Shown: positions 36,487 through 49,096 of the stretch, piece by piece
Layout: the number at the start of each line of letters is the position of its first letter
Numbering within the stretch: position 1 is the first letter of the stretch
Assembly: GCF_027596085.1 (NCBI RefSeq)
Contig: NC_072458.1
Span: 21,187,814 to 21,251,813, forward strand
Length of the DNA: 64,000 bases
Source of the DNA: Anoplopoma fimbria
Taxonomy: Eukaryota > Chordata > Actinopteri > Perciformes > Anoplopomatidae
Direction of reading: 5' to 3'
Notes under the pieces: generated by a model
The model's input: the letters and a program-made list of their open reading frames with translations, nothing else
Databases searched by the model: none
What the model was told of the DNA's origin: nothing
Program-made: the position numbers and the translations under genes

Positions 36487-37544
36487 GGTTAGGCTCTTAG
36501 TTACGGGGTAAATAGATGTGTGAACACAAAAGAGGTCTCATTCGAATTCTCTCAAGATTGATCTAGTATTTTGACTCATCACTGCTAGAGGCAGCAGCAG
36601 TGGCATCCTGGAGGAGAACAGGATGTAGGTATGTTTGTCTGCAACTGGTGTTGTAAATTAAAAAGATAATAATAAACATGTGTATCAAACGTTCTTGGCT
36701 TTCAGCTTTAACAACAGTTTAACAATAAATTGCAGATTCAGGATTTTACAAAATATGAATCAACTAATATTGATGTGTTATTGCAGGTTAAGCAGTATAA
36801 AGTAGTTTAAATTGAACTCCACCTTTACCAGATACATCACTATAGTGATATGTATATCAATGCATCAATAATTATGATCCAGTAATATAGTATATGATTC
36901 TAAAATGGACCATTCTGAATAGAGTACTTATGCTTTTGGTACTTAATACTATATATTTTGATGCTAATGCTTTTGAATCCAGGACTTTTCCTTATAACTT
37001 TTTTTCACACTTTGGTGTTGCAACATTCACTTAAGTTCAATATCTGTTCTTCTTCCATTCATGTATATTTGTATAAAATATGTAGAAACATCAGAATAAA
37101 AGTATTATAAAAATATGTTTTACTATGCAGTAGCTGCACCATGCATTGGAAAGTTATTTTTGTTGTACCTTTGTACCTCTCTATACAGCTGGACTGTAGG
37201 CTACCTAAGCAATTTAATTCAAGTACATAGATTTCAAAGTTGAGGTACTTTTACTACTTCAGTACTACTATTTAATGCAACGCTGTACTTCTACTCCACT
37301 GATATTCAGAGGGAAATATCGTACTTCTTACTCGTTTGACAGCAATAGTTTCTCTCCTGACATAGTATCTTTCCTGTGCAATAAAAAACATGTTTAAACA
37401 AATATTTTGATTTTAAATTTGATTGTTTTTGATACTATGACTCTGACGTACAAGCCACGCCCTGTATTGCGCAAGTTCATTATTAAATGCGACCTCCCAA
37501 TCAGCTGACTGACGTTAAGCTTCATGCTTTACTTATCAAACAAT

Positions 37545-40500
37545 ATGAAACCCTTATTTGTGTTTCTGCTCTTCTGTCATGTTGCATCTACAGGTAAGAT
37601 CACAGTGTGACTCTCACCGTTATTACAGATGTTTCTTGTTATTCTTGTTGCTGTAAAACTTGTTTCATTAAGTTCCTCTTTAGAGCGACATTAAGAACCA
37701 CAGTTTCACTTTTACTCTGTTACACTGCATTTAAAATAATTGTAAATTTCCCCGCTGCGGGACTAATAAAGGATTATCTTATCTTATCTTATCTTATCTT
37801 ATCTTATCTTATCTTATCTTATCTTATCTTATCTTATCTTATAATGCCATACTTCAAACGTGTCTATTTGACAATGTCTTAACATGATCAGACTATGTAT
37901 TGTTTTTACGTAGGCCTACGCGCCAGTGCGTTTAAAAACACTTATTCTGCATTTGTGCTTTAGGAAAAAAAAAAAAAAAGTTCATAACTGTTGATAGGAA
38001 ACGATGTCGAACCTCAGTTTGAAATGATGTTCGTATCTTTTGGGGAGATGAAGACTATCTGACAATATTATTGTTTGTAGATCAAATTATATATAAAAAC
38101 TTTTGCAACAAATTAACTAACTTTCCTTAATAATAATTCCCCAAGTACACAGCTGCAAAAGAACAAATATCTTGTCTAAGAAGGCCAAGGTTACATGACA
38201 CCAAATAAGGCAACAATAGAATAAATATTTATTAATGTAAATATTATATTATTTATTATAATATTATTATAATAATATTCACATCATAACATTTGTAACA
38301 GGACTGGGTCTGTAACTTATTCTTTAAGTAGCTCATTGTTATTTAACATATTTTCAAATTCTCCTTTTTTTTTAATGTAAACTAAAAAAGTACCCAAAAC
38401 GTATAAAATTCAGTTCCAAAAAGAAACCCTCTTTGTCCTGCAGTGAAACACTCCCTGAAATATGTCATTACTGCAACTTCCGGAGTCCCAAACTTTCCAG
38501 AGTTTGTGGGTGCTGCGATGGTCGATGAAGTCCTGATGGGTTACTGTGACAACAACATGAAGACCGCAGAGCCCAAACAGGACTGGATGAGAGATTTTAT
38601 AAAGGATGACCCAACACAGCTGGAGTGGTATTCTCTGCAGTGTATCGGCGCTCAGCAGTTCTTCAGAGCCAACATTGACTTCTTGAAGCAAAGCTTAAAC
38701 CAAACTGGAGGTAGGCATGTTTAGCTTTCTGTATAAACACACCAACATCAGTGCTTTTTGATATAAAGAATATGGATATTGCTTCTCTTTGTTTCACAGC
38801 AGCTGATGAGTGGCTTCCACAGAGCCAATAATTGGTGTTAGTGGATCACAGAGTCTCTGTGGTGAAGATGTGATATTATCTGTTAATAATCGTCTTTGCT
38901 GGGTCGTCACTTTTTCCCTCTCTACCTCTCTCAGGCGCCCACATTTTACAGAGGATGAACGGCTGTGAGTCGGATGATGAGACTGGAGAGGTGACTGGTT
39001 TTGATCAGTATGGTTACGATGGAGAGGACTTCATTGCGTTCGACCTGCAGACACTGACGTGGACTGCTCCAAAACAGCAGGCGTTCACCACCAAACTTAG
39101 ATGGGATGCTGACAAAGCCAGATTAGAGGATTATAAAAATGAATTGATCAACGAATGTCCAAACTTGCTGAAGAAGTACGTGAACTATGGGAGGAGCTTT
39201 CTGCAGAGAACAGGTATTTCACAAAGAAGCATAGATTAGAAAACATTCTCAATTATGAATAGAGATTTGTGTAGCAGATCTTTATTTTACCTCTCCATTA
39301 ATACTTACAACCCCCAGATTTGTGTTGTTTTACATTTGTTGTCATTGATTAATGATAACTATACAGCTAATGTCGTGCAGTACCTCACTAGTAATAATTT
39401 GGTAAGTGCTGTATTATTATCAGGAATAAGACTAAGGCTCCCCCTGGTGGTTTAAGTAGACTGCATGATGTGCATTTGAATGAAGACACATGAAATGTGT
39501 ACACTTCAGTTTAAGAAAGTAAGATGCATCAATATTTAAAATGGTTTATTTGTATTGTTACATAACATGCCAGTCTAAGTCATATAAACACTTTTCTTGT
39601 TTGTTTTTTTCCTCCCTAGACCTTCCCTCAGTGTCTCTCCTCCAGAAGACTCCCTCGTCTCCAGTCAGCTGCCATGCTACAGGTTTCTACCCTGACAGAG
39701 CCATGATGTTCTGGAGGAAAGATGGCGAGGAGATTCATGAGGACGTGGACCACGGAGAGATCCTCCCCAACCACGACGGATCCTTCCAGATGAGCGTGGA
39801 CCTGAACCTTTCATCAGTCCCACCTGAAGAGTGGAGGAGGTACGACTGTGTGTTTCATCTCTCTGGTTGGAAGGACGACATCGTCACCAAACTGGACCAA
39901 GCAGTGATCAGGACCAACCGGGGTAAGACTGAGATCAGACGTGACAAATTAATCCAATCCTAAGCTTTTTTCTCAGATGTTGATGAGTGTATTCTGTCAT
40001 ATTCCATTAGTGCTCAAGTAATAAATACAAAAGACAACAAATTAAGGCAAAAACGTAGCAAAATTCATGGGAGCTTCCAGCCGCAGCATGTATGCATTGC
40101 ATTAATTAAGAAAGAACTGTTTAGAAACTGGCGTATTTACTGCCAAAATGTTAACTTCAGCTTTATTGTCTGTATATTTAATGAGTAAAAAAAATGCAAA
40201 AGAATCCCACATGAACTCACATAAAACACAGTACATCAGTGACGATTTGTGCTTTTATTGGAGACAGTATTGAGACGACAGGAAATGAGGAAGAGGAAGA
40301 TGCACCAAATGTCTCCGGTTGCACTCAAAATCTGGATGTTGTTGTTCGTGGTCTCCGTTTTAACCCTGTTAGCTGCAGGTGCAAAAGTTTCTGATATGTT
40401 GTATATATTTGTCTATAGCATAGTGTGGCCCTAGGAAACATTTTGTGCGGTCCCTGAACGTGGCATGAAATGCATGCATTATTTTTAATCACCCGTGGTC

Positions 40501-41129
40501 CATTACAATACTTCCACATTTAATACATTACTCAGCAACGACTGTTGGTTGCATGGCAACTAGTGGCCCCTTGTGAGTATTGCTGAAATTATGTTCTGCC
40601 TCAATAATAGTGCTGTTAGCTAAAGATAGCGGTTTTGACGGATAATATGAAGATTAATGTAGAAGTGATATGGAAAAGATATTTCATGGCCCTTCAAAAC
40701 TGTGGTTTTGGCTTCAGTATGACTGACTGTGAAGTTTTCCAAGTTATTTTTTTTAGCAAATAGTTGTTTGCTGCTATATTAATGCTGTGAATATGGAATA
40801 GAAAACCTTTGAAACGCAACAATTCAACTGATGTCGAAGTCTGAATGTGCTGTTTTTAGTTCCAGAGTTTCCTGCTGGTTTGGTTGTTGGAGTTGTTGTA
40901 GGACTGCTGGTGCTCCTGGTGATCTGCATCACTGGACTCTTCATCTGGAGGAGGAACAATAATGGTGAGTAACCGGGATGTTTTTATTCCAGAAATTAAT
41001 TATTATATTTTGTGTGATACTTCTGGTATCAGTTAATTCATTTCTTTCATCTGTATTTCAGGGTTCCTGCCTGCTAACAGTCAGGACCTCCGTCAGCTCC
41101 GAGGTCTTCTCACTGGACAGCAGTCGTGA
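37545..41129 (+). CDS. MHC class I alpha chain, U lineage, gene B
   Basis: Exons: 37545-37593 (signal peptide identical to gene A), 38444-38710 (alpha-1), 38935-39213 (alpha-2), 39620-39922 (alpha-3), 40860-40964 (transmembrane) and 41062-41129 (tail). All phases agree, giving 356 residues. Domain features are as in gene A. Alpha-1 has DPTQLEW where classical fish genes have a tyrosine-tryptophan pair. Alpha-2 has Glu at position 159 and Leu at 167, and TTKLRW in the anchor segment, so classical peptide-end contacts are only partly kept (Y7, T143, W147 and Y171 remain). Its tail is longer than in A and C ([16 protein letters not shown] then a short end). Intron 1 carries a retroposon with a long TTATC run. 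It is inverted relative to A and C. Confidence 0.92.
37741..37842 (+). mobile_element. Short retroposon with (TTATC)n tail in gene B intron 1
   Basis: TGTAAATTTCCCCGCTGCGG followed by about twelve TTATC units. It interrupts sequence that is continuous in gene A (26840-26860 region). Gene C carries the matching insertion at 48253-48309. Confidence 0.85.
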
Positions 41130-41385
41130 GAGTCCGCCATGTCGAAACAACTGTTGCACAAATTATTTTAAAAGCACTATCACTGTGTCGGAAGACTTAA
41201 CATGAGTTACATTCTGTTTCCTAGTTTTCACATGTACTAGAAATTTACTTTCAGCCTTTCAGTTATTCTTTTGTAATCAAGGATCTATTCCCCAAGATGT
41301 CTGTTCAAGTCTGCTCAAGTATAGTGAGATGGAGAAAGGCAAACGGTTGATTTGATGATGATGGAGGGTGGGATGAACGATTGAG

Positions 41386-41391
41386 AATAAA
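41386..41391 (+). terminator. Candidate polyadenylation signal of MHC gene B
   Basis: AATAAA about 257 bp after the stop codon, in sequence conserved with the relic at 34.9 kb. Confidence 0.5.
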
Positions 41392-41800
41392 GTTACAAAA
41401 GTGTGCACGCCCATGAAGCATATTTATTACATATATGTGTAAAGGCCTAGGTGCATCTGCTCTTCAATTTGTTGAAAGAGCGGAAATTATTGCAGAACAG
41501 GTTGATTGTTTCTGATCCAAATGTAAGTAAACCATTATGTTTTTAATATTTGGAGTAAAATCTGATTCTGATCCCTCTTCTTTACAGTTACTGATGCAAA
41601 TATAGTGATGTTTGACTGCTCTGTTTCCTTCATGACATGCAAAATGTTTTTGGCTTTGTTTAAGTTAAATGTGTATTAAAATTGGTTTGGGCTGACCCGG
41701 GGTTGGGTCGCTGGGGTTGCAGTCTTAGGAGGGTCTTCCAGACCTGTATGTATGTATATGTATGTGAAAATAAATAAAAATATATATATATATATATACA

Positions 41801-42270
41801 TTGACTTGGATTACTCAAAAGGTACATGGTAAAATGACTTCATAATACCTGTGCAAGTAGCCTAAGAAGTACTTAATCCAATAATATTAGATTAATAAAC
41901 TACTTATGGGAGAAAGTGTTTTTATCCCACATCAAAGTTTGAGGAAAATGCTGAATATTGGTCTCTGAAGAGACTTTGACATTAGAGTATTGAAAAAGTA
42001 CACAATAAAAGTACTTCATAGTTTTAGTGCATACAGGTTAAGAAGTACTTAATCAAAATATATAAGACTCATGAACTACTTATGGAAGAAAGGGGTTTTA
42101 TTTAACATCAAAGTTTGCCAAAATTGTATATTCTTGTTCTGTGGGGGGGATTTTGACATTGGATTACTCAAAAAGTACACAGTAAAAGTAGTTCATATTA
42201 TTTGTTCAGTTAGTCTAAGAGGCAGTAAGTATAAAAAATAAGTTTCATGAACTACTTATGGAAGTATTCC
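41801..42270. repeat. Tandem repeat of about 176 bp, 2.6 copies
   Basis: Units start TTGACWTTRGAKTAYT at 41801, 41976 and 42153 and share AAGTACACARTAAAAGTA and CATGAACTACTTATGG. Non-coding. Confidence 0.85.
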
Positions 42271-42289
42271 TTGAAGGGATTTGCGATAG

Positions 42290-42686
42290 CTTTACATAGT
42301 CTGATCATGTTAAGACATTGTCAAATAGACACGTTTGAAGTATGGCATTATTTTAAATGCAGTGTAACAGAGTGAAAGTGAAACTGTGGTTCTTAATGTC
42401 AAACTACAGAGGAACTTCATCTAACCTTGGCCTTCTTACACAAGATATTTGTTCTTTTGCAGCTGTGTGCTTGGGGAATTATTATTAAGGAAAGTTAGTT
42501 AATTTGTTGCAAAAAAAACATATATAATTTGATTTACATACAATAATATTGTCAGATAGCCTTTATCTCCCCAAAAGATACGAACATCATTTCAAACCGA
42601 GGTCCTCAATGTTAGCATGCTGGTGAGTCAGAAACCCACTGAGAGGGACTGATGGCCCACAATGTTTAAGTTTACCTCTCACAAAG

Positions 42687-42758
<72 letters not shown>

Positions 42759-42835
42759 TCATATTTGTTGAGTCTGACAGTCATCAGAGGTCGCTTTATC
42801 ACCAGCTTTATCAGTCAGTCCTCTTTAGATGGTTT

Positions 42836-42840
<5 letters not shown>
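42290..42840 (-). pseudogene. Permuted MHC class I relic (intron 1 and 3' flank pieces)
   Basis: 42290-42415 matches gene A intron 1 at about 26795-26920, and 42420-42600 matches gene A intron 1 at about 26490-26690. The two blocks are thus in swapped order. 42605-42840 then matches the gene A 3' flank (23320-23490). It lacks the retroposon found in intron 1 of B and C. No exon survives. Confidence 0.8.
42690..42754. repeat. (GT)n microsatellite
   Basis: About 65 bp of pure GT, expanded from a short GT tract at the matching place near 23385. Confidence 0.97.
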
Positions 42841-42887
<47 letters not shown>

Positions 42888-45019
42888 CAATAATCTTTAT
42901 TCATATAGTACATTTCATACAGACTATGTAGCTGTACATTTGAAAAAAAAAAAAAAAAAAAGATAAAAGTAGATAAAATAAATAAATAAAAATAGTAACA
43001 GAATAACATGTTTGTACAGAGCAACAACTAGTACAGTCCAGAAAATGTCAGCATATGAATAAAACTGAAAAACATATTACATTTAGAAAAACCAATAATT
43101 AAATGAATGAATAAAAATGTATATACATAAAAGGGATTAAGTACATAAAAGATCATCTGAAGGATAGTTTTGGGACTTTGTGGAGGGCAAATAAGCGCTG
43201 TTATGAAAGAAATGCTTGGTGAAATAGATGTGTTTTTAGATGATTCTTGAAAGTGTCAACTGAGGATGCCTCTCTAATGTTTTCGCTTAGGCTGTTCCAC
43301 AGTTTGGGAGCATAAGTGAAAAAGGCTGCATCTCGGATTTTCTTTTTCGATGGGTTTTGAGGAGCTAGGAAACCAGCAGTGGAGGATCTCAGTGTTCGTG
43401 TAGGAACATAGAGCAACAGGGAGTCTGTGATGTGGGCTGGTCCTAAGCCATTTAGAGCCTTGTACACAATTAAAATAACTTTAAAATCAATTCTGGCAGC
43501 TATAGGCAGCCAGTGCAGCGTAGCCAAGACTGGAGTGAGGTGTTCTCTCTTTTTTGTTCTTGTTAGCAATCTGGCAGCAGAGTTTTGGATGAGTTGTAGC
43601 CTCTCAATTGTTTTTATAGGAAGACCAGTAAAAAGTGCATTGCAGTAGTCTAGTCTGCTTGATATGAAGGCGTGCATTCATTTTTCTGCATCTTGCTGGG
43701 TCAGTAAAGGTCGCACTTTCGCAATGTGTCTGAGACGGAAGAATGACACTTTGGTCACTTTTTTAATATGGGGCACAAAACTTAAGTCAGAGTCTAAGGT
43801 AACCCCCAGACTTGTTACTTCTGGTTTGATTAGATGAGTTAGGTGACCAAGTTTCTCTAGTAAAACATCCCTATTGGGTTTGGGGCCAACTAATAGAATT
43901 TCTGTCTTGCCATCACTAATTTAAGAAAGTTATTGTTCATCCAGGTGTTAATTTCTGATAGGCAGGCAGTTAGGGGGCTTAAGGCGTCTTTATCATTTGG
44001 CTCAACAGATACAGCGGGTAAAATAAGCATTGAACACGTCACAATTTTTCTTGGTCTACTTTTTTTTTTCTTGGATTACTTGGGTAATCTGGTGAAAATT
44101 TCATGTCTCTAGCACCTTTAGAAATATATTTAATGAGAAAAATGGTGACGTGTTCAAAACTTATTTTACCCACTGTAGGTACAATTGTGTATCATCAGCG
44201 TAGCTATGGAAGCTAACATTATGTTCCCTGATGATATCACCCAGTGGGAGCATGTAAAGTGAGAAGGGGTAAGGCAGCTCCCTTGTGCAACACCACAAGT
44301 TATGTCATGTGTCTTCATTTAAAAAGTTATTTATTTGGTGGAAAACAATATTTTGCTTAAAAATGAGAGGTTTGATATGGGTCTATAATTACTCAAGGTT
44401 TCACAGTCTAAATTTGACTTCTTCAGTAGTGGTTTAATAACAGCGGTCTTGAAGGCCTCAGGGCAGACTCCTATTTCAAGGGATGCGTTAATCATTTTCT
44501 GGATTGGGTTTGAGATGCTATTGAAAACTTTCTTGAAGAACCGAGAAGGAATGGGGTCAAGACAACAGGACGATGGTTTGATCAGATTAACGATTTTACA
44601 GAGTTCTGGGATTGAGATGCTGGTGAATTTGCTCATGGTTGCCTGCCTTTCATGAGGTTGAATGCCTGATTTGTCTGCAGGTTTTGCAATGCTAGCTCTG
44701 ATTTTCGTGATTTTGTTGTTGAAAAAAGTTGCAAATTCTTCACATTTGAGGGTAGAGGCTTGGCTTAGAAAGTCATTTGCAGGTGCAGGATTCAGCAGTC
44801 TGTCAATGTTAGAAAACAATGTTCTTGAGTTATTTTTATTTTCTGTTATTATCTTAGAAAAATAAACCCTTCTTGCAGACCGTATAGCGTTATTGTAGGT
44901 TACTATGTGTTCTTTATAGATGCTACGGTGAACCTCCAGTCCTGATTTCCTCCATTTCCTTTCTGCTGCTCTGCATCGTCTCTTGAGCTCATGGATAGTG
45001 TTGTCTATCCAAGGAGATG
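42841..45019 (-). mobile_element. LINE (L2/Jockey group), internally deleted
   Basis: Minus-strand ORF2 pieces: an RT N-terminal part at 44819-44331 (KPLLKKSNLDCETLSNYRPI) and a C-terminal part at 43677-43201 ([15 protein letters not shown] ... [11 protein letters not shown]). The RT catalytic core between them is absent. The 3' end carries an ATT trinucleotide tail (42841-42885), and TTTATAT flanks both ends (42834-42840 and 45020-45026) as a possible target duplication. It interrupts the 3' flank of MHC gene C. Confidence 0.85.
44012..44175. mobile_element. Tc1-like MITE nested in the LINE
   Basis: Terminal inverted repeats CAGCGGGTAAAATAAG and CTTATTTTACCCACTG, flanked by TA at both ends; 164 bp with no coding capacity. 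Confidence 0.9.
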
Positions 45020-45205
45020 TTTATATCAAATCCTGTCTTAAAAAACAGGTGATATTGTGGACTTCAGCATCCTCTTCTAATCTTCACTGCCTCCCTGTCA
45101 AGACAAGTAGTAAATAAAGTCAAATCCTTGACATATTGCTGTCCACATTATGCGGAAATTGATTGATTGATTTAAGTTTCTCATCCAGAGAAAAAAAGAG
45201 AAAAT

Positions 45206-48200
45206 CTATTTTAAATACTTACTGTTAACAGGCTGGAACCCTGAAATACAGATGAAAGAAATTAATTAACTTATACCAGAAGTATCACACAAAATATAAT
45301 AATTCATTACTGGAATAAAAACATCCCGGTTACTCACCATTATTGTTCCTCCTCCAGATGAGGAGTCCAGTGATGCAGATCACCAGGAGCACCAGCAGTC
45401 CTACAACAACTCCAACAACCAAACCAGCAGGAAACTCTGGAACTACAAACAGACATCAGTTGAATTGTTGCGTTTCAAAGGTTTTCTATTCCATATACAC
45501 AGCATTAATATAGCAGCAAACAACTATTTGCTAAAAAAAATAACTTGGAAAACTTCTACATTAACCTTCATATTATCCGTCAAAACCGCTATCTTTAGCT
45601 AACAGCACTATTATTGAGGCAGAACATAATTTCAGCAATACTCACAAGGGGCCACTAGTTGCCATGCAACCAACAGTTGTTGCTGAGTAGTGTATTAAAT
45701 GTGGAAGTATTGTAATGGACCACGGGTGATTAAAAATAATGCATGCATTTCATGCCACGTTCAGGTATCGCACAAAATGTTTCCTAGGGCCACACTATGC
45801 TATAGACAAATATATACAACATATCAGAAACTTTTGCACCTGCAGCTAACAGGGTTAAAACGGAGACCACGAACAACAACATCCAGATTTTGAGTGCAAC
45901 CGGAGACATTTGTTGCATCTTCCTCTTCCTCATTTCCTGTCGTCTCAATACTGTCTCCAATAAAAGCACAAATCGTCACTGATGTACTGTGTTTTATGTG
46001 AGTTCATGTGGGATTGTTTTGCATTTTTTTTTACTTATTAAATATACTGACTGATAAAGCTGAAGTTAACATTTTGGCACTAAACACACCAGTTTCTAAA
46101 CAGTTCTTTCTTAATTAATGTAATGCATACATACTAAGGCTTGAAGCTCCCATGAATTTTGCTACGTTTTTGATTTTCATTTGTCACGTCTGATCTCAGT
46201 CTTACCCCGGTTGGTCCTGATCACTGCTTGGTCCAGTTTGGTGACGATGTCGTCCTTCCAACCAGAGAGATGAAACACACAGTCGTACCTCCTCCACTCT
46301 TCAGGTGAGACTGATGAAAGGTTCAGGTCCACGCTCATCTGGAAGGATCCGTCGTGGTTGGGGAGGATCTCTCCGTGGTCCACGTGCTCATGAACCTCCT
46401 CGCCATCTTTCCTCCAGAACATCATGGCTCTGTCAGGGTAGAAACCTGTAGCGTGGCAGCTGACTGGAGACGAGGGAGTCTTCTGGAGGAGAGACACTGA
46501 GGGAAGGTCTAGGGAGAAAAAAACAAACAAGAAAAGTGTTTGTATGACTTAGGCTGGCATGTTATGTAACAGTACAAATAAACCATTTTAAATATTGATG
46601 CATCTTACTTTCTTAAACTGAAGTGTTCACATTTCATGTGTCTTCATTCAAATGCACATCATGCAGTCTACTTAAACCACCAGGGGGAGCCTTAGTCTTA
46701 TTCCTGATAATAATACAGCACTTACCAAATTATTACTAGTGAGGTACTGCACGACATTAGCTGCATAGTTAACATTAATCAATGACAACAAATGTAAAAC
46801 AACACAAATCTGGGGGTTGTAAGATAATTAATGGAGAGGTAAAATAAAGATCTGCTACAAAAATCTCTATTCATAATTGAGAATGTTTTCTAATCTATGC
46901 TTCTTTGTGAAATACCTGTTCTCTGCAGAAAGCTCCTCCCATAGTGCACGTACTTCTTCAGCATGTCGGGACATTCGTGGATGAAGTAATTTTTATTGTC
47001 CTCTAATCTGGCTTCATCAGCATCCCATCTAAGTTTGGTGGTGAACGCCTGCTGTTTTGGAGCAGTCCACGTCAGCGTCTGCAGGTCCAACGCAAGGAAG
47101 TCCTCTCCATCGTAACCGTACTGATTAAAACCAGTCACCTCTCCAGTCTCATCATCCCACTCACAGCCGCTCATCCTCTGTAAAATGTGGGCGCCTGAGA
47201 GAGGTAGAGAGGGAAAAAGTGACGACCCAGCAAAGACGATTATTAACAGATAATATCACATCTTCACCAAAGAGACTCTGTGATCCACTAACACCAATTA
47301 TTGTCTCTGTGGAAGCCACTCATCATCTGCTGGGAAACAAAGAGAAGCAATATCCATATTCTTTATATCAAAAGCACTGATGTTGGTGTGTTTATACAGA
47401 AAGCTAAACATGCCTACCTCCAGTTTGGTTTAAGCGTTGCTTCAAGCCGTCAATGTTTGCTCTGAAGAACTGCTGAAAGCTGAAACACCTCAGAGATAAC
47501 CACTGCAGGTGTTGTGGGTCATCCTTCATCAAATCTCTCATCCAGTCCTGTTTGACCTCCATGGTCTTCATGTTGTTGTCACAGTAACCCATCTGGACTT
47601 CATCGACCATCGCAACACCCACAAACTCTGGAAAGTTTGGGACTCCGGAAGTTGCAGTAAGGACATATTTCAGGGAGTGTTTCACTGCAGGACAAAGAGG
47701 GTTTCTTTTTGGAACTGAATTTTATACGTTTTGGAGATATTTTTTACTTTACATTAAAAAAAAAGGAGAATTTGAAAATATGTTAAATAACAATGAGCTA
47801 CTTAAAGAATTTGTTACAGACCCAGTCCTGTTACAAATGTTATGATTGTTATAATAAGATGGTTAGACAGTTTACATTAATAAATATTTATTCTATTGTT
47901 GCCTTATTTGATGTCTTGTAACCTTGGCCTTCTTAGACAAGATATTTGTTCTTTTGCAGCTGTGTACTTGGGGAATTATTATTAAGGAAAGTTAGTTAAT
48001 TTGTTGCAAATGTTTGTATATGTAATTTGATCTACAAACAATAATATTGTCAGATAGTCTTCATCTCCCCAAAAGATACGAACATCATTTCAAACTGAGG
48101 TTCGACATCGTTTCCTATCAACAGTTATGAACAACTTTTTTTTTTTCCTAAAGCACAAATGCAGAATAAGTGTTTTTAAACGCACTGGCGCGTAGGCCTA

Positions 48201-48504
48201 CGTAAAAACAATACATAGTCTGATCATGTTAAGACATTGTCAAATAGACACACGATAAGATAAGATAAGATAAGATAATCCTTTATTAGTGCAGCGGGGA
48301 AATTTACAATTATTTTAAATGCAGTGTAACAGAGTGAAAGTGAAACTGTGGTTCTTAATGTCGCTCTAAAGAGGAACTTAATGAAACAAGTTTTACAGCA
48401 ACAAGAATAACAAGAAACATCTGTAATAACGGTGAGAGTCACACTGTGATCTTACCTGTAGATGCAACATGACAGAAGAGGAGAAACACAAATAAGGGTT
48501 TCAT
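45206..48504 (-). CDS. MHC class I alpha chain, U lineage, gene C
   Basis: Exons on minus: 48504-48456 (signal peptide), 47684-47418 (alpha-1), 47194-46916 (alpha-2), 46508-46206 (alpha-3), 45442-45338 (transmembrane) and 45240-45206 (tail). All phases agree, giving 345 residues. Alpha-3 and the membrane span are nearly identical to genes A and B; differences concentrate in alpha-1 and alpha-2, as expected for a groove under diversification. Unlike A and B it keeps Tyr at position 159 (KNYFIHECP), but the QYWE tyrosine is His (PQHLQW) and position 167 is Met. The tail reads [10 protein letters not shown], and the same GTAAGT as in gene A lies inside the last exon. It forms an inverted pair with gene B. 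Confidence 0.92.
48253..48309 (-). mobile_element. Short retroposon with (TTATC)n tail in gene C intron 1
   Basis: The same insertion as in gene B, with four pentamer units and an adjacent deletion of about 17 bp relative to gene A. Confidence 0.85.
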
Positions 48505-49096
48505 ATTGTTTGATAAGTAAAGCATGAAGCTTAACGTCAGTCAGCTGATTGGGAGGTCGCATTTAATAATGAACTTGCGCAATACAGGGCGTGGCTTGTA
48601 CGTCAGAGTCATAGTATCAAAAACAATCAAATTTAAAATCAAAATATTTGTTTAAACATGTTTTTTATTGCACAGGAAAGATACTATGTCAGGAGAGAAA
48701 CTATTGCTGTCAAACGAGTAAGAAGTACGATATTTCCCTCTGAATATCAGTGGAGTAGAAGTACAGCGTTGCATTAAATAGTAGTACTGAAGTAGTAAAA
48801 GTACCTCAACTTTGAAAGCTATGTACTTGAATTAAATTGCTTAGGTAGCCTACAGTCCAGCTGTATAGAGAGGTACAAAGGTACAACAAAATTAACTTTC
48901 CAATGCATGGTGCAGCTACTGCATAGTAAAACATATTTTTATAAAACTTTATTCTGATGTTTCTACATATTTTATACAAATATACATGAATGGAAGAAGA
49001 ACAGATATTGAACTTAAGTTAATGTTGCAACACCAAAGTGTGAAAAAAACAGTTACAAGGAAAAGTCCTGGATTCAAAAGCATTAGCTTCAAAATA

